From assembly GCA_964343805.1 (NCBI GenBank), contig CAYFLR010000008.1, positions 110,662 to 174,661 of the forward strand: a DNA stretch of 64,000 nt, written 5' to 3'. The translations under genes were made by a program, and so were the position numbers. Source of the DNA: CAYFLR01 sp964343805 (lineage in GTDB: Bacteria > Bdellovibrionota_B > Oligoflexia > CAYFLR01). The notes beneath the pieces are model-generated. The model was not told the origin of the DNA. It did no database searches and saw only the letters and a list, made by a program, of their open reading frames with translations. Shown piece after piece: positions 38,063 through 46,079 of this stretch (the first letter of the stretch is position 1; each line of letters opens with the position of its first letter).

Positions 38063-38887
38063 TCATTTTTCTTTTAAATTATCAAATATGTTTTCGCTGA
38101 ACTTTTGGTTCTCCAAAGGTTTAAAATCAAGAATATTGGCCATGTTTTTAATACAAATATTGATATTGGTGAGCTGCTGAAAAATTCGATCAAAGTTTTG
38201 AGCTTCAAGCATTATACTATTTTCTATAAAGTGTTTAACCTGATCCAGCTTTTCCTCATCCTTTTTTCCCTTCCCTTTGACTCCATCAAGTTGAGTTAGA
38301 ATTTTATCCATTTGCACGGTGAGATTCACCCCGGTATCTTCTACAAAGGTCGAGACTGACATCATCTTTTTAATCACTTGAATGCTCTTCATTAAATTCT
38401 TAACTAAGCGATTGCTACGATGGATTTTTGTCAGGTAGATAGATTGTTGCTCGGCTAGAACTTCCTGATGTTCCATCATTTTAAATTTTTGTAAACAGGC
38501 AAATATTTTAACCATTAAGATGGTCTTATCGATATTTTTAGGGAGCTGCTCTTCTGCTCCATTTTTGATGCATTCGATCACCATCTTGGTATCATCTAGA
38601 AAGGCGGAAACCATAAAGACCGGCAGGTCTGAATGATGCTCATCGGATTTAATCTGCTTGAGGGTCTCAAGTCCATCCATCACAGGCATTTTATAGTCAA
38701 GCAAAACCAGATCTATAACCGATGTATTGATAATCTCCAGAGCTTTACGCCCGGTTTCGGCGGTTTCTACAATAAATTCTTTTCCCCTTAAAATTTTAGC
38801 AAAATACCTTCTCACATCAGGTTCATCATCCACCACTAAAATTGTGTAGTCTTTTGGCGAAATGTTGGGCCCTTTGTCTTCTATCAT
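38063..38887 (-). CDS. Response regulator with receiver domain and helical C-terminus
   Basis: A 274-residue protein. The receiver (about 12-135) has D20/D21, D64 in VLLDYKMPVMDG, VSA and LPK. The rest is helical with heptads (KIHRSNRLVKNLMKSIQVIK), resembling dimerisation or phosphotransfer-like coiled coils, and no DNA-binding domain is seen. It is convergent with the FkbH-like gene, with three bases between their ends, and may join the same signalling module. GGAG lies before the ATG. Confidence 0.85.
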   Translation of the reverse strand: MIEDKGPNISPKDYTILVVDDEPDVRRYFAKILRGKEFIVETAETGRKALEIINTSVIDLVLLDYKMPVMDGLETLKQIKSDEHHSDLPVFMVSAFLDDTKMVIECIKNGAEEQLPKNIDKTILMVKIFACLQKFKMMEHQEVLAEQQSIYLTKIHRSNRLVKNLMKSIQVIKKMMSVSTFVEDTGVNLTVQMDKILTQLDGVKGKGKKDEEKLDQVKHFIENSIMLEAQNFDRIFQQLTNINICIKNMANILDFKPLENQKFSENIFDNLKEK

Positions 38888-39001
38888 GACTTGCTCCTAT
38901 CAAATTTTACCTGCACTATTAACGACTTATTTTACCATTTCCTTTAATAAATTTAAAAAAAAATTTCCCTATCATTAACTCTTTCATGTAGGATACTTCT
39001 T

Positions 39002-40444
39002 ATGAAATGGTTTTTGCTAATAGTCACATTACTTTGTATTGTTCTGCTCCTGCGAACGTTTTTATTACCCGCCACCGCTCATAAGCAAATTCCAACTTCG
39101 AATATTCAGATTGATTTATCCACCGCCTCCACTCACCTCGCTCAAGCTATTTCCATCCCCACCATTTCCTTTGATGAACAAGTAAAAATAAACCTCCCTG
39201 CTATTTTAACATTCCATAGCTTTTTACAAGAGACCTATCCCTTGGTTCATAATCACCTCACCCGAAAAGTGATTAACACACATAGCCTGCTCTATCATTG
39301 GGAGGGTCTAGACAAGAGTAAAAAAGCCATTTTGCTCGTCGCCCATTTTGATGTAGTACCAGTGAATGCTAAAAAATGGCAGAGCCCTCCTTTTAAAGGA
39401 TATCAAACAGAGTCCCATACCTGGGGACGTGGAAGTTTGGACAATAAATCCTCCCTCATTTCAATTTTTGAGGCCATCCAGTTTCTCCTTGAAAAGAATT
39501 TTAAGCCTCAGAGATCCATCTACCTCGCCTTAGGTCACGATGAAGAAATCGGAGGAAAGCAGGGAGCTCTAAAAATTGCTCAATACTTAGAGAAACAAAA
39601 AATCCCCTTTCAATTCGTTCTGGATGAAGGGTCCATCGTGACAGAAGGGACAGTTCCAGGAATCAAAGCTCCGGTGGCTTTGATTGGTTTGGGAGAAAAA
39701 GGCTTTGCCAATTTTGAACTCAAAATTGAGAGCCAGGGAGGACACTCATCCATGCCTCCTTCTAGGTCCATCATTGGTCTTTTGGGAGAACAAATTCACC
39801 TGCTAGAGCAAAATCCCATGCCGGCCTATTTAGATGGGATCCCACTCCAAATGTTTCAGCACTTGGCCCCCCATATGAGCTTTTTTAATCAGGTGGTGTT
39901 TGCCAATTCCTGGCTCTTTAAGCCACTTATCCTAAATAGTTTGGAGAAAAATCCAGCCACCAATGCCCTTATAAGAACCACTCTCGCTGCAACTCTAATT
40001 AAAAGTGGAGTTAAAGCTAATATTATTCCCAAAAATGGCTCCGTGATTATCAATGCCCGCATTCATCCCCATAATCGGATTGAAGATGTCAAAAAGTTCC
40101 TTAATGAAAGCCTGAACCTTGCAAAAAGTGGGATCCATTTGTCTATCAAAGCAGATAGAAGCGAACCCTCTACTCTTTCTCCTAGCAAAGGCCCAGAGTA
40201 TAAATTCATAGAAAGAGCGATTTCCCATACCTTTCCTAAAGCCATAATTGCCCCAAGTTTAGTCTTAGGAGCTACGGACAGTCGCCATTTCCAGAAACTA
40301 ACGCCTCATATATTCCGGTTTTTACCGATACTCATCCCACAACGAGAACTCTCCTTATTCCATGGGGTGAATGAACGCATTTCCAAGAGAAATTTACAGC
40401 GTATGATCAGGTTCTATGTTTATCTTCTCGAAAATTCCCGCTAG
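39002..40444 (+). CDS. M20-family metallopeptidase, membrane-anchored
   Basis: A dinuclear zinc amidohydrolase of 480 residues with an N-terminal helix (FLLIVTLLCIVLLLRTFLL), like the carboxypeptidase S/PM20D1 branch. The metal and catalytic motifs are LVAHFDVVPV, WGRGSLDNK, LALGHDEEIGG (catalytic Glu pair), FVLDEGS and GATDSRHF. The dimerisation-domain segment GGHSSMPP is present. The enzyme probably acts on N-acyl amino acids or peptides in the periplasm. Confidence 0.9.
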   Translation: MKWFLLIVTLLCIVLLLRTFLLPATAHKQIPTSNIQIDLSTASTHLAQAISIPTISFDEQVKINLPAILTFHSFLQETYPLVHNHLTRKVINTHSLLYHWEGLDKSKKAILLVAHFDVVPVNAKKWQSPPFKGYQTESHTWGRGSLDNKSSLISIFEAIQFLLEKNFKPQRSIYLALGHDEEIGGKQGALKIAQYLEKQKIPFQFVLDEGSIVTEGTVPGIKAPVALIGLGEKGFANFELKIESQGGHSSMPPSRSIIGLLGEQIHLLEQNPMPAYLDGIPLQMFQHLAPHMSFFNQVVFANSWLFKPLILNSLEKNPATNALIRTTLAATLIKSGVKANIIPKNGSVIINARIHPHNRIEDVKKFLNESLNLAKSGIHLSIKADRSEPSTLSPSKGPEYKFIERAISHTFPKAIIAPSLVLGATDSRHFQKLTPHIFRFLPILIPQRELSLFHGVNERISKRNLQRMIRFYVYLLENSR

Positions 40445-40488
40445 ACCAAAATCCCACTTCGTGTTATAGATGCTTAACCGACATTTTT

Positions 40489-40515
40489 TAGACTTTTACA
40501 TGTCTATTTTTATTT
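40489..40515 (+). terminator. Weak rho-independent terminator after the M20 gene
   Basis: TAGAC (40489-40493) and GTCTA (40502-40506) form a short stem followed by TTTTTATTT. The five-pair, A/T-rich stem is weak, so I keep low confidence. Confidence 0.3.
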
Positions 40516-40534
40516 GCTTAATTGAGGTATTTTT

Positions 40535-41746
40535 ATGAATTATTTATTTTTAATTACTTTCTTTATAACAATCTCTATCTCAACCAGCACTCAGGCCGCT
40601 CAAACCATCAATGAAATTCGCATCGAAATTGCACCCGAAGATGCGCAGCTTCTTAAAAAAGGAAGGTACACAGCAGCCCATAATCCTAAAATTACAGTAA
40701 ATGGAGTTACTCAAGAGGCAGATCAGTTGAAAACTCGGGGTCAGAACTGTTTAAAAGCGAAAAGACGATGCCTTGGCATCAGGCTACCAGAGAATGTTCA
40801 GATCCATCGCTCCGGCCAGGAGGATTTCAGCACCAGACGATTTAATCTCGCTAGCATGTTCCAAGACGAAAGCTACACCACCACCAATATCGGATACCGA
40901 TTTTATAACCAGATGGGGCTTTTCCCCCCAAAATTTGCCTACACCACTCTCTACATAAATAACCAGCCTTATGGTCTCTATATGTTAGTCGAAAAGCCAG
41001 GGGCCCTTTTAAGACGTCAGTTGGATTCACCTTTTATTGTGAGAAGAGCCTATTTCTCATCCTTTTATGTCAAACGTTACAGTGGGAGAAGAGCAACATA
41101 CACTAACGAAAATGGGGAGGACACAACCATCCCTGAGGAAAGTTTTAAAAAGGTTTATCGCCAAATTGCCACTGTTGCTAGCAACCAAAGGGGAGAAGCA
41201 CTCTATAACTATTTGAATCAAAAAATAGATATGGAACAATATCTTCAGTATTTAGCCATTAACACCCTCTTAAGAAATGGAGATTACTTAGATGAGGTCT
41301 ATTTTTATGCCACTCCTCTCAATGATCAGGGAAGTTATCGGTTTAAAATTATGGGATGGGATCCTGATGGTCTTTTTAGCCCTCCTCATATTGGATTTCG
41401 CAATACTCTCTTAGCCAGATGGGAAAGAAACAAAACCCTCCTCTACAGCTTAGAAGCCAAATTAGATCGTAAAATAGCCAGAGATCGCTATCTCTACAGC
41501 CAGTTTAAAAAAGTATTAAATGAGCTCTTAATCCAGACTTTCACCGAGAAAGGGATAAAAGAGTTATTTGATAAGGTTCATACCGATATCACACCCTACC
41601 TAGGGGAAGAAGGTGTCCTGGCTGGAGGAAAAAGAGACCAAAGAAAAGCCGCCTATACCAAAGAAGGAATTGAAAATCGTTTGAATAGCCGGTTTGACCG
41701 TTTACTCAAAAGAAGAGTCCGTTTACTAGAAAGACTATCCTACTAA
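40535..41746 (+). CDS. Secreted CotH-like kinase-domain protein
   Basis: A 403-residue protein with a signal peptide (ITISISTSTQAAQ). The CotH-type kinase pattern is present: TRGQNCLKAK, a central YGLYMLVEKPG, EQYLQYLAINTLLRNGDYL and FKIMGWDPDGLF, where the DxD-like WDPDG is the metal-binding turn. CotH proteins in Bacillus phosphorylate spore-coat proteins. Homologues in other bacteria have unknown extracellular substrates. A neighbouring secreted lipoprotein could be the substrate, but this is only a guess from position. Confidence 0.85.
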   Translation: MNYLFLITFFITISISTSTQAAQTINEIRIEIAPEDAQLLKKGRYTAAHNPKITVNGVTQEADQLKTRGQNCLKAKRRCLGIRLPENVQIHRSGQEDFSTRRFNLASMFQDESYTTTNIGYRFYNQMGLFPPKFAYTTLYINNQPYGLYMLVEKPGALLRRQLDSPFIVRRAYFSSFYVKRYSGRRATYTNENGEDTTIPEESFKKVYRQIATVASNQRGEALYNYLNQKIDMEQYLQYLAINTLLRNGDYLDEVYFYATPLNDQGSYRFKIMGWDPDGLFSPPHIGFRNTLLARWERNKTLLYSLEAKLDRKIARDRYLYSQFKKVLNELLIQTFTEKGIKELFDKVHTDITPYLGEEGVLAGGKRDQRKAAYTKEGIENRLNSRFDRLLKRRVRLLERLSY

Positions 41747-41782
41747 TAATTTTAGACTATTAGATCCCCCTTTAAAAGAAAT

Positions 41783-41809
41783 TAAGCTTTTTTCTGAGCT
41801 TGCCGATAG
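41783..41809 (+). promoter_or_regulatory. Sigma-28-type promoter upstream of lipoprotein 41860
   Basis: TAAG (41783-41786), 15 bases, then GCCGATAG (41802-41809): seven of eight -10 bases and three of four -35 bases match the consensus. The ATG is about 44 bases after the expected start. Confidence 0.6.
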
Positions 41810-41859
41810 GATTAAGTAACCAAATACAATTTTTGTGATGAAGACAGGGGGATATTCTT

Positions 41860-43461
41860 ATGTTCACACCTCAACTTAAAAGAGTTTGGAAGCCCGCACT
41901 CATATTACTTGCTATTTTTTCAATCTCACTCAGCTCTTGCGATAAGAGTGAAAGTGAAGATGATAGTCAAGCCAAAGGTTTTGTTCAAGACTCCCAGGGT
42001 GATTTAAAAAGAGAGTGTGACTTTAAACAGGGAAGCCTGGAAAATATTGCCCGCTACTTTAAAGAGCTCGCCTATAAAGTGGAGCATCTGCCAGCAGATA
42101 GGGCTTCAGAAACGTATCGAAATATGTCCATTGCCGGGTGGGAATACCTTTACTGCTTAGTCAAAGGAGACCTTCAGCCAGGTAGTGATCTCATTGCTCT
42201 TCCTGCGGATCTCCTCCTCGACCATCTAAAGCGAGAGAAAGTGATACCCGAGGATGTTCCAGGCATTGTCAAGCAGCTCATCGATCTCGAACAGGGGATT
42301 TACCTTGAGAGACTGGGCAGTTCAGGTACAGAGCATAAAGCACGCTTGGTCCTCAATTTAAATACCGGTTCCATGAAAGATCAGTCTATCTTAGCTAAAA
42401 TTGAGTCCATGATTAGCCCTCACTTGGGCAGTGAAATGATGGAACGAAAGTTTATTAAAGCAGATAAAGACCCTCAAAATATCGCTTTTGGCAAAATTCC
42501 TCGAGATTTTGTAGAAGACAAGGACATCGATATTAGCGGCAATGATATTAACCCTAATAAAGAAATCGACAGTATATTCATCATCTATGAAGCCTCCTTT
42601 ATGTGGGTGCAAAAGACCATTATTTCTGCCGTCAACAAACAAATCACCATCGATATCTCCATTGATGAAGAGACCTTTTTAACTCCAGAAAAACAGAGTT
42701 TTAAAGGTGTATCCACCGTAAATATTGGCAATATCAATGGTCTGGGCCTCTATGGGGGTGATGAAAGCAGTGGGTACTTTGAAATGGGTGGTAACTTAGC
42801 CAAAGTATTTAAAAATTTCCGTATCACCCGTGCGGATCTGGATTTTAATGACAGCACCGGCAAAGCCTCCATTTTTGGCGGCACTATGAAGAGCACCCTA
42901 GATTTTTCAGCTCTATTCAACGGAAAAGAAATTAAAAGTGAATTTGATAAGGATCTGGTGGTCCCCACCTTAGGAGCCCTTTCTCAAGGCTATATTGAAG
43001 CCGCAGGAGCAGAATTTAAACTGATCTACTTTGATCCCGGTTCCAGTGTTTTTTCCAATCGAGACTATTTACTAGCTGAATATTACTATAAAGATGTAGG
43101 TACCGTAGAGCAGGGGGTGGCCGTCACCAATCCTGAGGTGGCCAGTGAAGAGGATAAGAGGAAAAAGGTGAAAATCTGGATCAATGGCTACTTAGGTTCT
43201 GATAATCCCCCTGAAAAGATGGTCAAAGAGTTAGTAAAAGGGATCTATGAATATTTACTCAATTCCAAAACCGTTTATGAAAGAGCTAAAAGTGGGGAAG
43301 TTGAACATGCTCCTCCAGCCGCTTCTGAGACTCTCAGTGAGTATCTCTATGAAACCTTTGTAGAAAACCCACCCCATATTAGAGAAGTGGAAGTCAATCT
43401 TCCTTTTGTGGATGCTCAAAGCTATTATGAATTCGCCTCTGGCATTGATTCTTTTGATTAA
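41860..43461 (+). CDS. Lipoprotein of unknown function with Asp at +2
   Basis: A 533-residue lipoprotein (SISLSSCDKSESEDD). Asp directly after the lipidated Cys is the classical signal for staying in the inner membrane in enterobacteria, in contrast to most neighbouring lipoproteins. The mature protein starts acidic and is otherwise mixed alpha/beta with several Gly-rich strand segments (GLYGGDESSGYFEMGG). No family is recognised. AGGGGG lies before the ATG and a sigma-28-type promoter is upstream. Confidence 0.55.
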   Translation: MFTPQLKRVWKPALILLAIFSISLSSCDKSESEDDSQAKGFVQDSQGDLKRECDFKQGSLENIARYFKELAYKVEHLPADRASETYRNMSIAGWEYLYCLVKGDLQPGSDLIALPADLLLDHLKREKVIPEDVPGIVKQLIDLEQGIYLERLGSSGTEHKARLVLNLNTGSMKDQSILAKIESMISPHLGSEMMERKFIKADKDPQNIAFGKIPRDFVEDKDIDISGNDINPNKEIDSIFIIYEASFMWVQKTIISAVNKQITIDISIDEETFLTPEKQSFKGVSTVNIGNINGLGLYGGDESSGYFEMGGNLAKVFKNFRITRADLDFNDSTGKASIFGGTMKSTLDFSALFNGKEIKSEFDKDLVVPTLGALSQGYIEAAGAEFKLIYFDPGSSVFSNRDYLLAEYYYKDVGTVEQGVAVTNPEVASEEDKRKKVKIWINGYLGSDNPPEKMVKELVKGIYEYLLNSKTVYERAKSGEVEHAPPAASETLSEYLYETFVENPPHIREVEVNLPFVDAQSYYEFASGIDSFD

Positions 43462-43564
43462 TCCATCTTAATTTTCTATTGTCTCAATTTAAATTTTATG
43501 TTATACCAATTTTCAAGCAAAGGAGGATTCCTCTCTTTTGCATGAATCAATTGGAGTGCGCTTT

Positions 43565-44461
43565 ATGCAAAGCTTTCTAATATTAGTAATTTTGGTTATT
43601 TCTTTCCCGACCCTATCTGCCCATGATTTTAGCCACCGAATCCCCACTAACAATACCTTTAGCATCAACCTACATGAAGAAATCGACTTAAAAGAACACT
43701 GGTCTGAAATCAAAGAAGCCATCAAAGAAAATAGAAAAAAGATTTTTTTCCCTACCCCTTATGATGCCCACGCTGAATGTGGAAGACTCAAAGGCTATCA
43801 AACTACCTATCTCTGTATTTTCAACTTCCGTATTTTTATGAACTTAGCTCTCAATCGAATAGGACACTTTATCGATAATGGAAATGAACTCTTAGATCAT
43901 GAACAGCACCTTTTCAATCCCTCCAATTTAAGTTCCGGAGGACATAACCTGAATGCTACTAAGCTCCGTCGCTTTTATAAAGAGTATGATCCACACCTCA
44001 ACATTTTCCCTTATCCTTATAATTCACATAGCTTTCGAATTTCGAAGCGATATCATGAGAAATTGCAATTAGAGGAACAATTTAGAGAGATGTTCATAGA
44101 TCCACTTTTAGAAAAGCATGATGATTTTCAGCTTATTGCAGTCTATGCGGGGAAAGATACCTATTCTATTATGCATCATGAGCTCCTCCATGTTAGGTTT
44201 GCAACAGATATTCTCTATCGAACATCTGTTCTTCAATTCTGGGAATCACTGACCTTCGATGAGCAGCAAACCCTTAAAAGTGTTATCACCACCCGCTACA
44301 ACACGGAAGATATGAACATAATTATTGATGAATTGCATGCCTACTTGCTGATGAATGATGCCGAGTTACACCTCCTAGGGGACTATTTAATCCCCTTCAA
44401 AGAGCGTTTATTGGACTTCTTAGAGTTAAAAAGCTGTCATGTCCCACCCTTTTCGATTTAA
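43565..44461 (+). CDS. Secreted HELLH putative zinc metallopeptidase
   Basis: A 298-residue protein with a signal peptide (LVILVISFPTLSAHD). The ATG at 43565 (GGAG eight bases before it) is preferred over 43538. Near residue 205 is YSIMHHELLHVRFATD, an HExxH zincin motif. About 50 residues later DELHAYLL supplies a Glu that could be the third ligand, as in gluzincins. I recognise no named family, and the remaining sequence is mostly helical. It sits between a lipoprotein and a cytochrome gene. Confidence 0.6.
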   Translation: MQSFLILVILVISFPTLSAHDFSHRIPTNNTFSINLHEEIDLKEHWSEIKEAIKENRKKIFFPTPYDAHAECGRLKGYQTTYLCIFNFRIFMNLALNRIGHFIDNGNELLDHEQHLFNPSNLSSGGHNLNATKLRRFYKEYDPHLNIFPYPYNSHSFRISKRYHEKLQLEEQFREMFIDPLLEKHDDFQLIAVYAGKDTYSIMHHELLHVRFATDILYRTSVLQFWESLTFDEQQTLKSVITTRYNTEDMNIIIDELHAYLLMNDAELHLLGDYLIPFKERLLDFLELKSCHVPPFSI

Positions 44462-44529
44462 CCATTGACTTTAGACCCTTATCCTCATACACCTTTTAGA
44501 GATAAAAATTTCATAAAAGGGGAGGGTCC

Positions 44530-45072
44530 ATGTTTAGAGTGCTGTTGATTGGGTTACTACTTGCAAGTATAAATGGAACACTGCTGGCCACCATGGCCAT
44601 AGAAAAGATGTTTACAGAGACTTATCCCCATGTGGAAGGCACTCCACTACAAAACTGTCGAACCTGCCACTCACCCGTGGTGGAAGACTTTCTGAATACT
44701 TATGGTCTTGAATTAAAGGAGTCCGGTCTGGATTTTGGGGTTGTAGAAGAGAATGACGCGGATAACGATGACACGAGCAACAAACAAGAGATCCTAAACC
44801 TCACCCTTCCAGGTAGTCAAGCCGCAGCTCCCGGCTTTTTTATTTTTAACAATCGTAGAGGAGAAGTGCATTTCAATCATGTGGCTCATACGGCAGATCC
44901 TGCTTATCTATCAAAGGGTAACTGCAGCAATTGTCATTTAAGCAACACATTTGATAAAGAGTTTGATGACCATAAAAAGGTCAAAAGAGTGGCTCACAAA
45001 GTGTGTAGACAGTGTCACACTAACTCAGAAAGTGAAAAAGCCCCCACCACCTGCGCCGGTTGTCACCAATAA
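44530..45072 (+). CDS. Tetraheme c-type cytochrome
   Basis: An exported 180-residue protein with a signal peptide (LLASINGTLLATMA) and four CxxCH heme-binding motifs: NCRTCH, NCSNCH, VCRQCH and TCAGCH. Extra His residues between them (FNHVAHTA, DDHKKVKRVAHK) are candidate distal ligands, so bis-His coordination as in cytochrome c3/c7 is likely. The first heme is separated from the rest by about 90 residues. It should shuttle electrons in the periplasm. No reductase is adjacent. Confidence 0.85.
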   Translation: MFRVLLIGLLLASINGTLLATMAIEKMFTETYPHVEGTPLQNCRTCHSPVVEDFLNTYGLELKESGLDFGVVEENDADNDDTSNKQEILNLTLPGSQAAAPGFFIFNNRRGEVHFNHVAHTADPAYLSKGNCSNCHLSNTFDKEFDDHKKVKRVAHKVCRQCHTNSESEKAPTTCAGCHQ

Positions 45073-45115
45073 AAAGCACCATTTTTCCGCGCACAATGAA
45101 TCAAGGAGGATTCTA

Positions 45116-45736
45116 ATGAAAAAATTCAGTATTATCAGCTCTTTACTACTTTTATTAAATTCATCAATTTTATCGGCAGATCTCCCTCANNNNNNNNNNT
45201 TTTTAATGCAAGAGGGTGTCGTTTATCACTACAAAGTGGGAGCCTCCCCTGCCGATGATCTTTATACAACTTTTCCTGGTGATTATTTCTTAGAAATTAA
45301 AAAGGTCACCCAAAAAGATGGGGAAACCAGTTGGTTCATGCAGAGTCACGATAGTTATTTTTCTAAAACCAGAACCCCTCTTGTGACCCTCAAAGAAGGA
45401 GGGCTCTCTTTTAAGCATGTTCCCTACATTGCTCCTCTTTCCTACCCTGCTCCTTTTGAATCTTTTTACCTTGCCAACTGGCCGCTCAAGGTGGGAGATA
45501 AATCTGACGATGGCAGATGGATCAGTGAGGTCAAATCCATTGAAGAAGTCATCATCAATGAAAGAACTTACTATGCCTACAAGATTTATGTGATAGGTAT
45601 CTATCAGCAAACTTGGAATGCAGTGGGTAACTATTGGTTAGAACCTGACTTAGGTATTATTAAAGGGGAACTTTCGGTGCCAGGTAACTGGGTTCTTTTT
45701 GAACTCATTGATGTGCTAGAGAAAGAATCTCCTTAA
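45116..45736 (+). CDS. Secreted hypothetical protein
   Basis: The gene begins at 45116 with AAGGAGGATTCTA and a signal peptide (IISSLLLLLNSSILSAD). A 10-N gap (45190-45199) falls just after the signal, so a few residues are missing. The remaining about 180 residues are beta-rich with many aromatic residues (for example NAVGNYWLEPDLGIIKGE) and end without a known domain. It follows the cytochrome by about 40 bases and may share its transcript. Confidence 0.6.
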   Translation: MKKFSIISSLLLLLNSSILSADLPXXXXFLMQEGVVYHYKVGASPADDLYTTFPGDYFLEIKKVTQKDGETSWFMQSHDSYFSKTRTPLVTLKEGGLSFKHVPYIAPLSYPAPFESFYLANWPLKVGDKSDDGRWISEVKSIEEVIINERTYYAYKIYVIGIYQQTWNAVGNYWLEPDLGIIKGELSVPGNWVLFELIDVLEKESP

Positions 45737-45748
45737 ACCCAAGAAAAG

Positions 45749-45952
45749 CTATTGATTGCCATAGCCAACCTTATTTCCACAATCAGGACAAGTCCAATGA
45801 ATGTTATTGCAGGTGAGCCCCCACTGATTCTCATCCATACAGGGCTGGCATAGCATAAAATCACACTTACGACACCACCACACAAAAGGGAAGATTTTCC
45901 TACAGGCGTGACATTCTCTTTCTGACTTTGGAATTCTTCTTCTCTTTCCCAT
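45749..45952 (-). CDS. Small zinc-ribbon protein
   Basis: A 67-residue protein dominated by metal-binding pairs: CHAC, CRKC, CQPC and CPDC plus a lone Cys, all CxxC spaced. It has a basic N-terminus (GKRRRIPKSER) and several Trp (WWC, HWTC), consistent with two zinc ribbons. Its partner is unknown. The start could be three codons earlier at 45961. Confidence 0.5.
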   Translation of the reverse strand: MGKRRRIPKSERECHACRKIFPFVWWCRKCDFMLCQPCMDENQWGLTCNNIHWTCPDCGNKVGYGNQ

Positions 45953-46012
45953 TTTCTCCATTCCTATTTTTCCCAGTATTTCAACAAGTTGGTGACAGCA
46001 ATCATAAACTAT

Positions 46013-46040
46013 TAAATATATAAGGGGTAAAATCCGATAA
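46013..46040 (+). promoter_or_regulatory. Sigma-28-type promoter upstream of the M23 lipoprotein
   Basis: TAAA (46013-46016), 16 bases, then TCCGATAA (46033-46040). The spacer is one base longer than the usual 15. The start codon lies 40 bases after the -10 element. Confidence 0.6.
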
Positions 46041-46079
46041 CATAATTAGTTTAAAGCATTAATAGCTAAGGAGTTCAAC

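Noticed and set aside
44492..44520. CCTTTTA/TAAAAGG inverted repeat before the cytochrome gene
   Set aside because: The arms are short and A/T-rich and overlap the ribosome-binding region. It is weak as a terminator or a switch.
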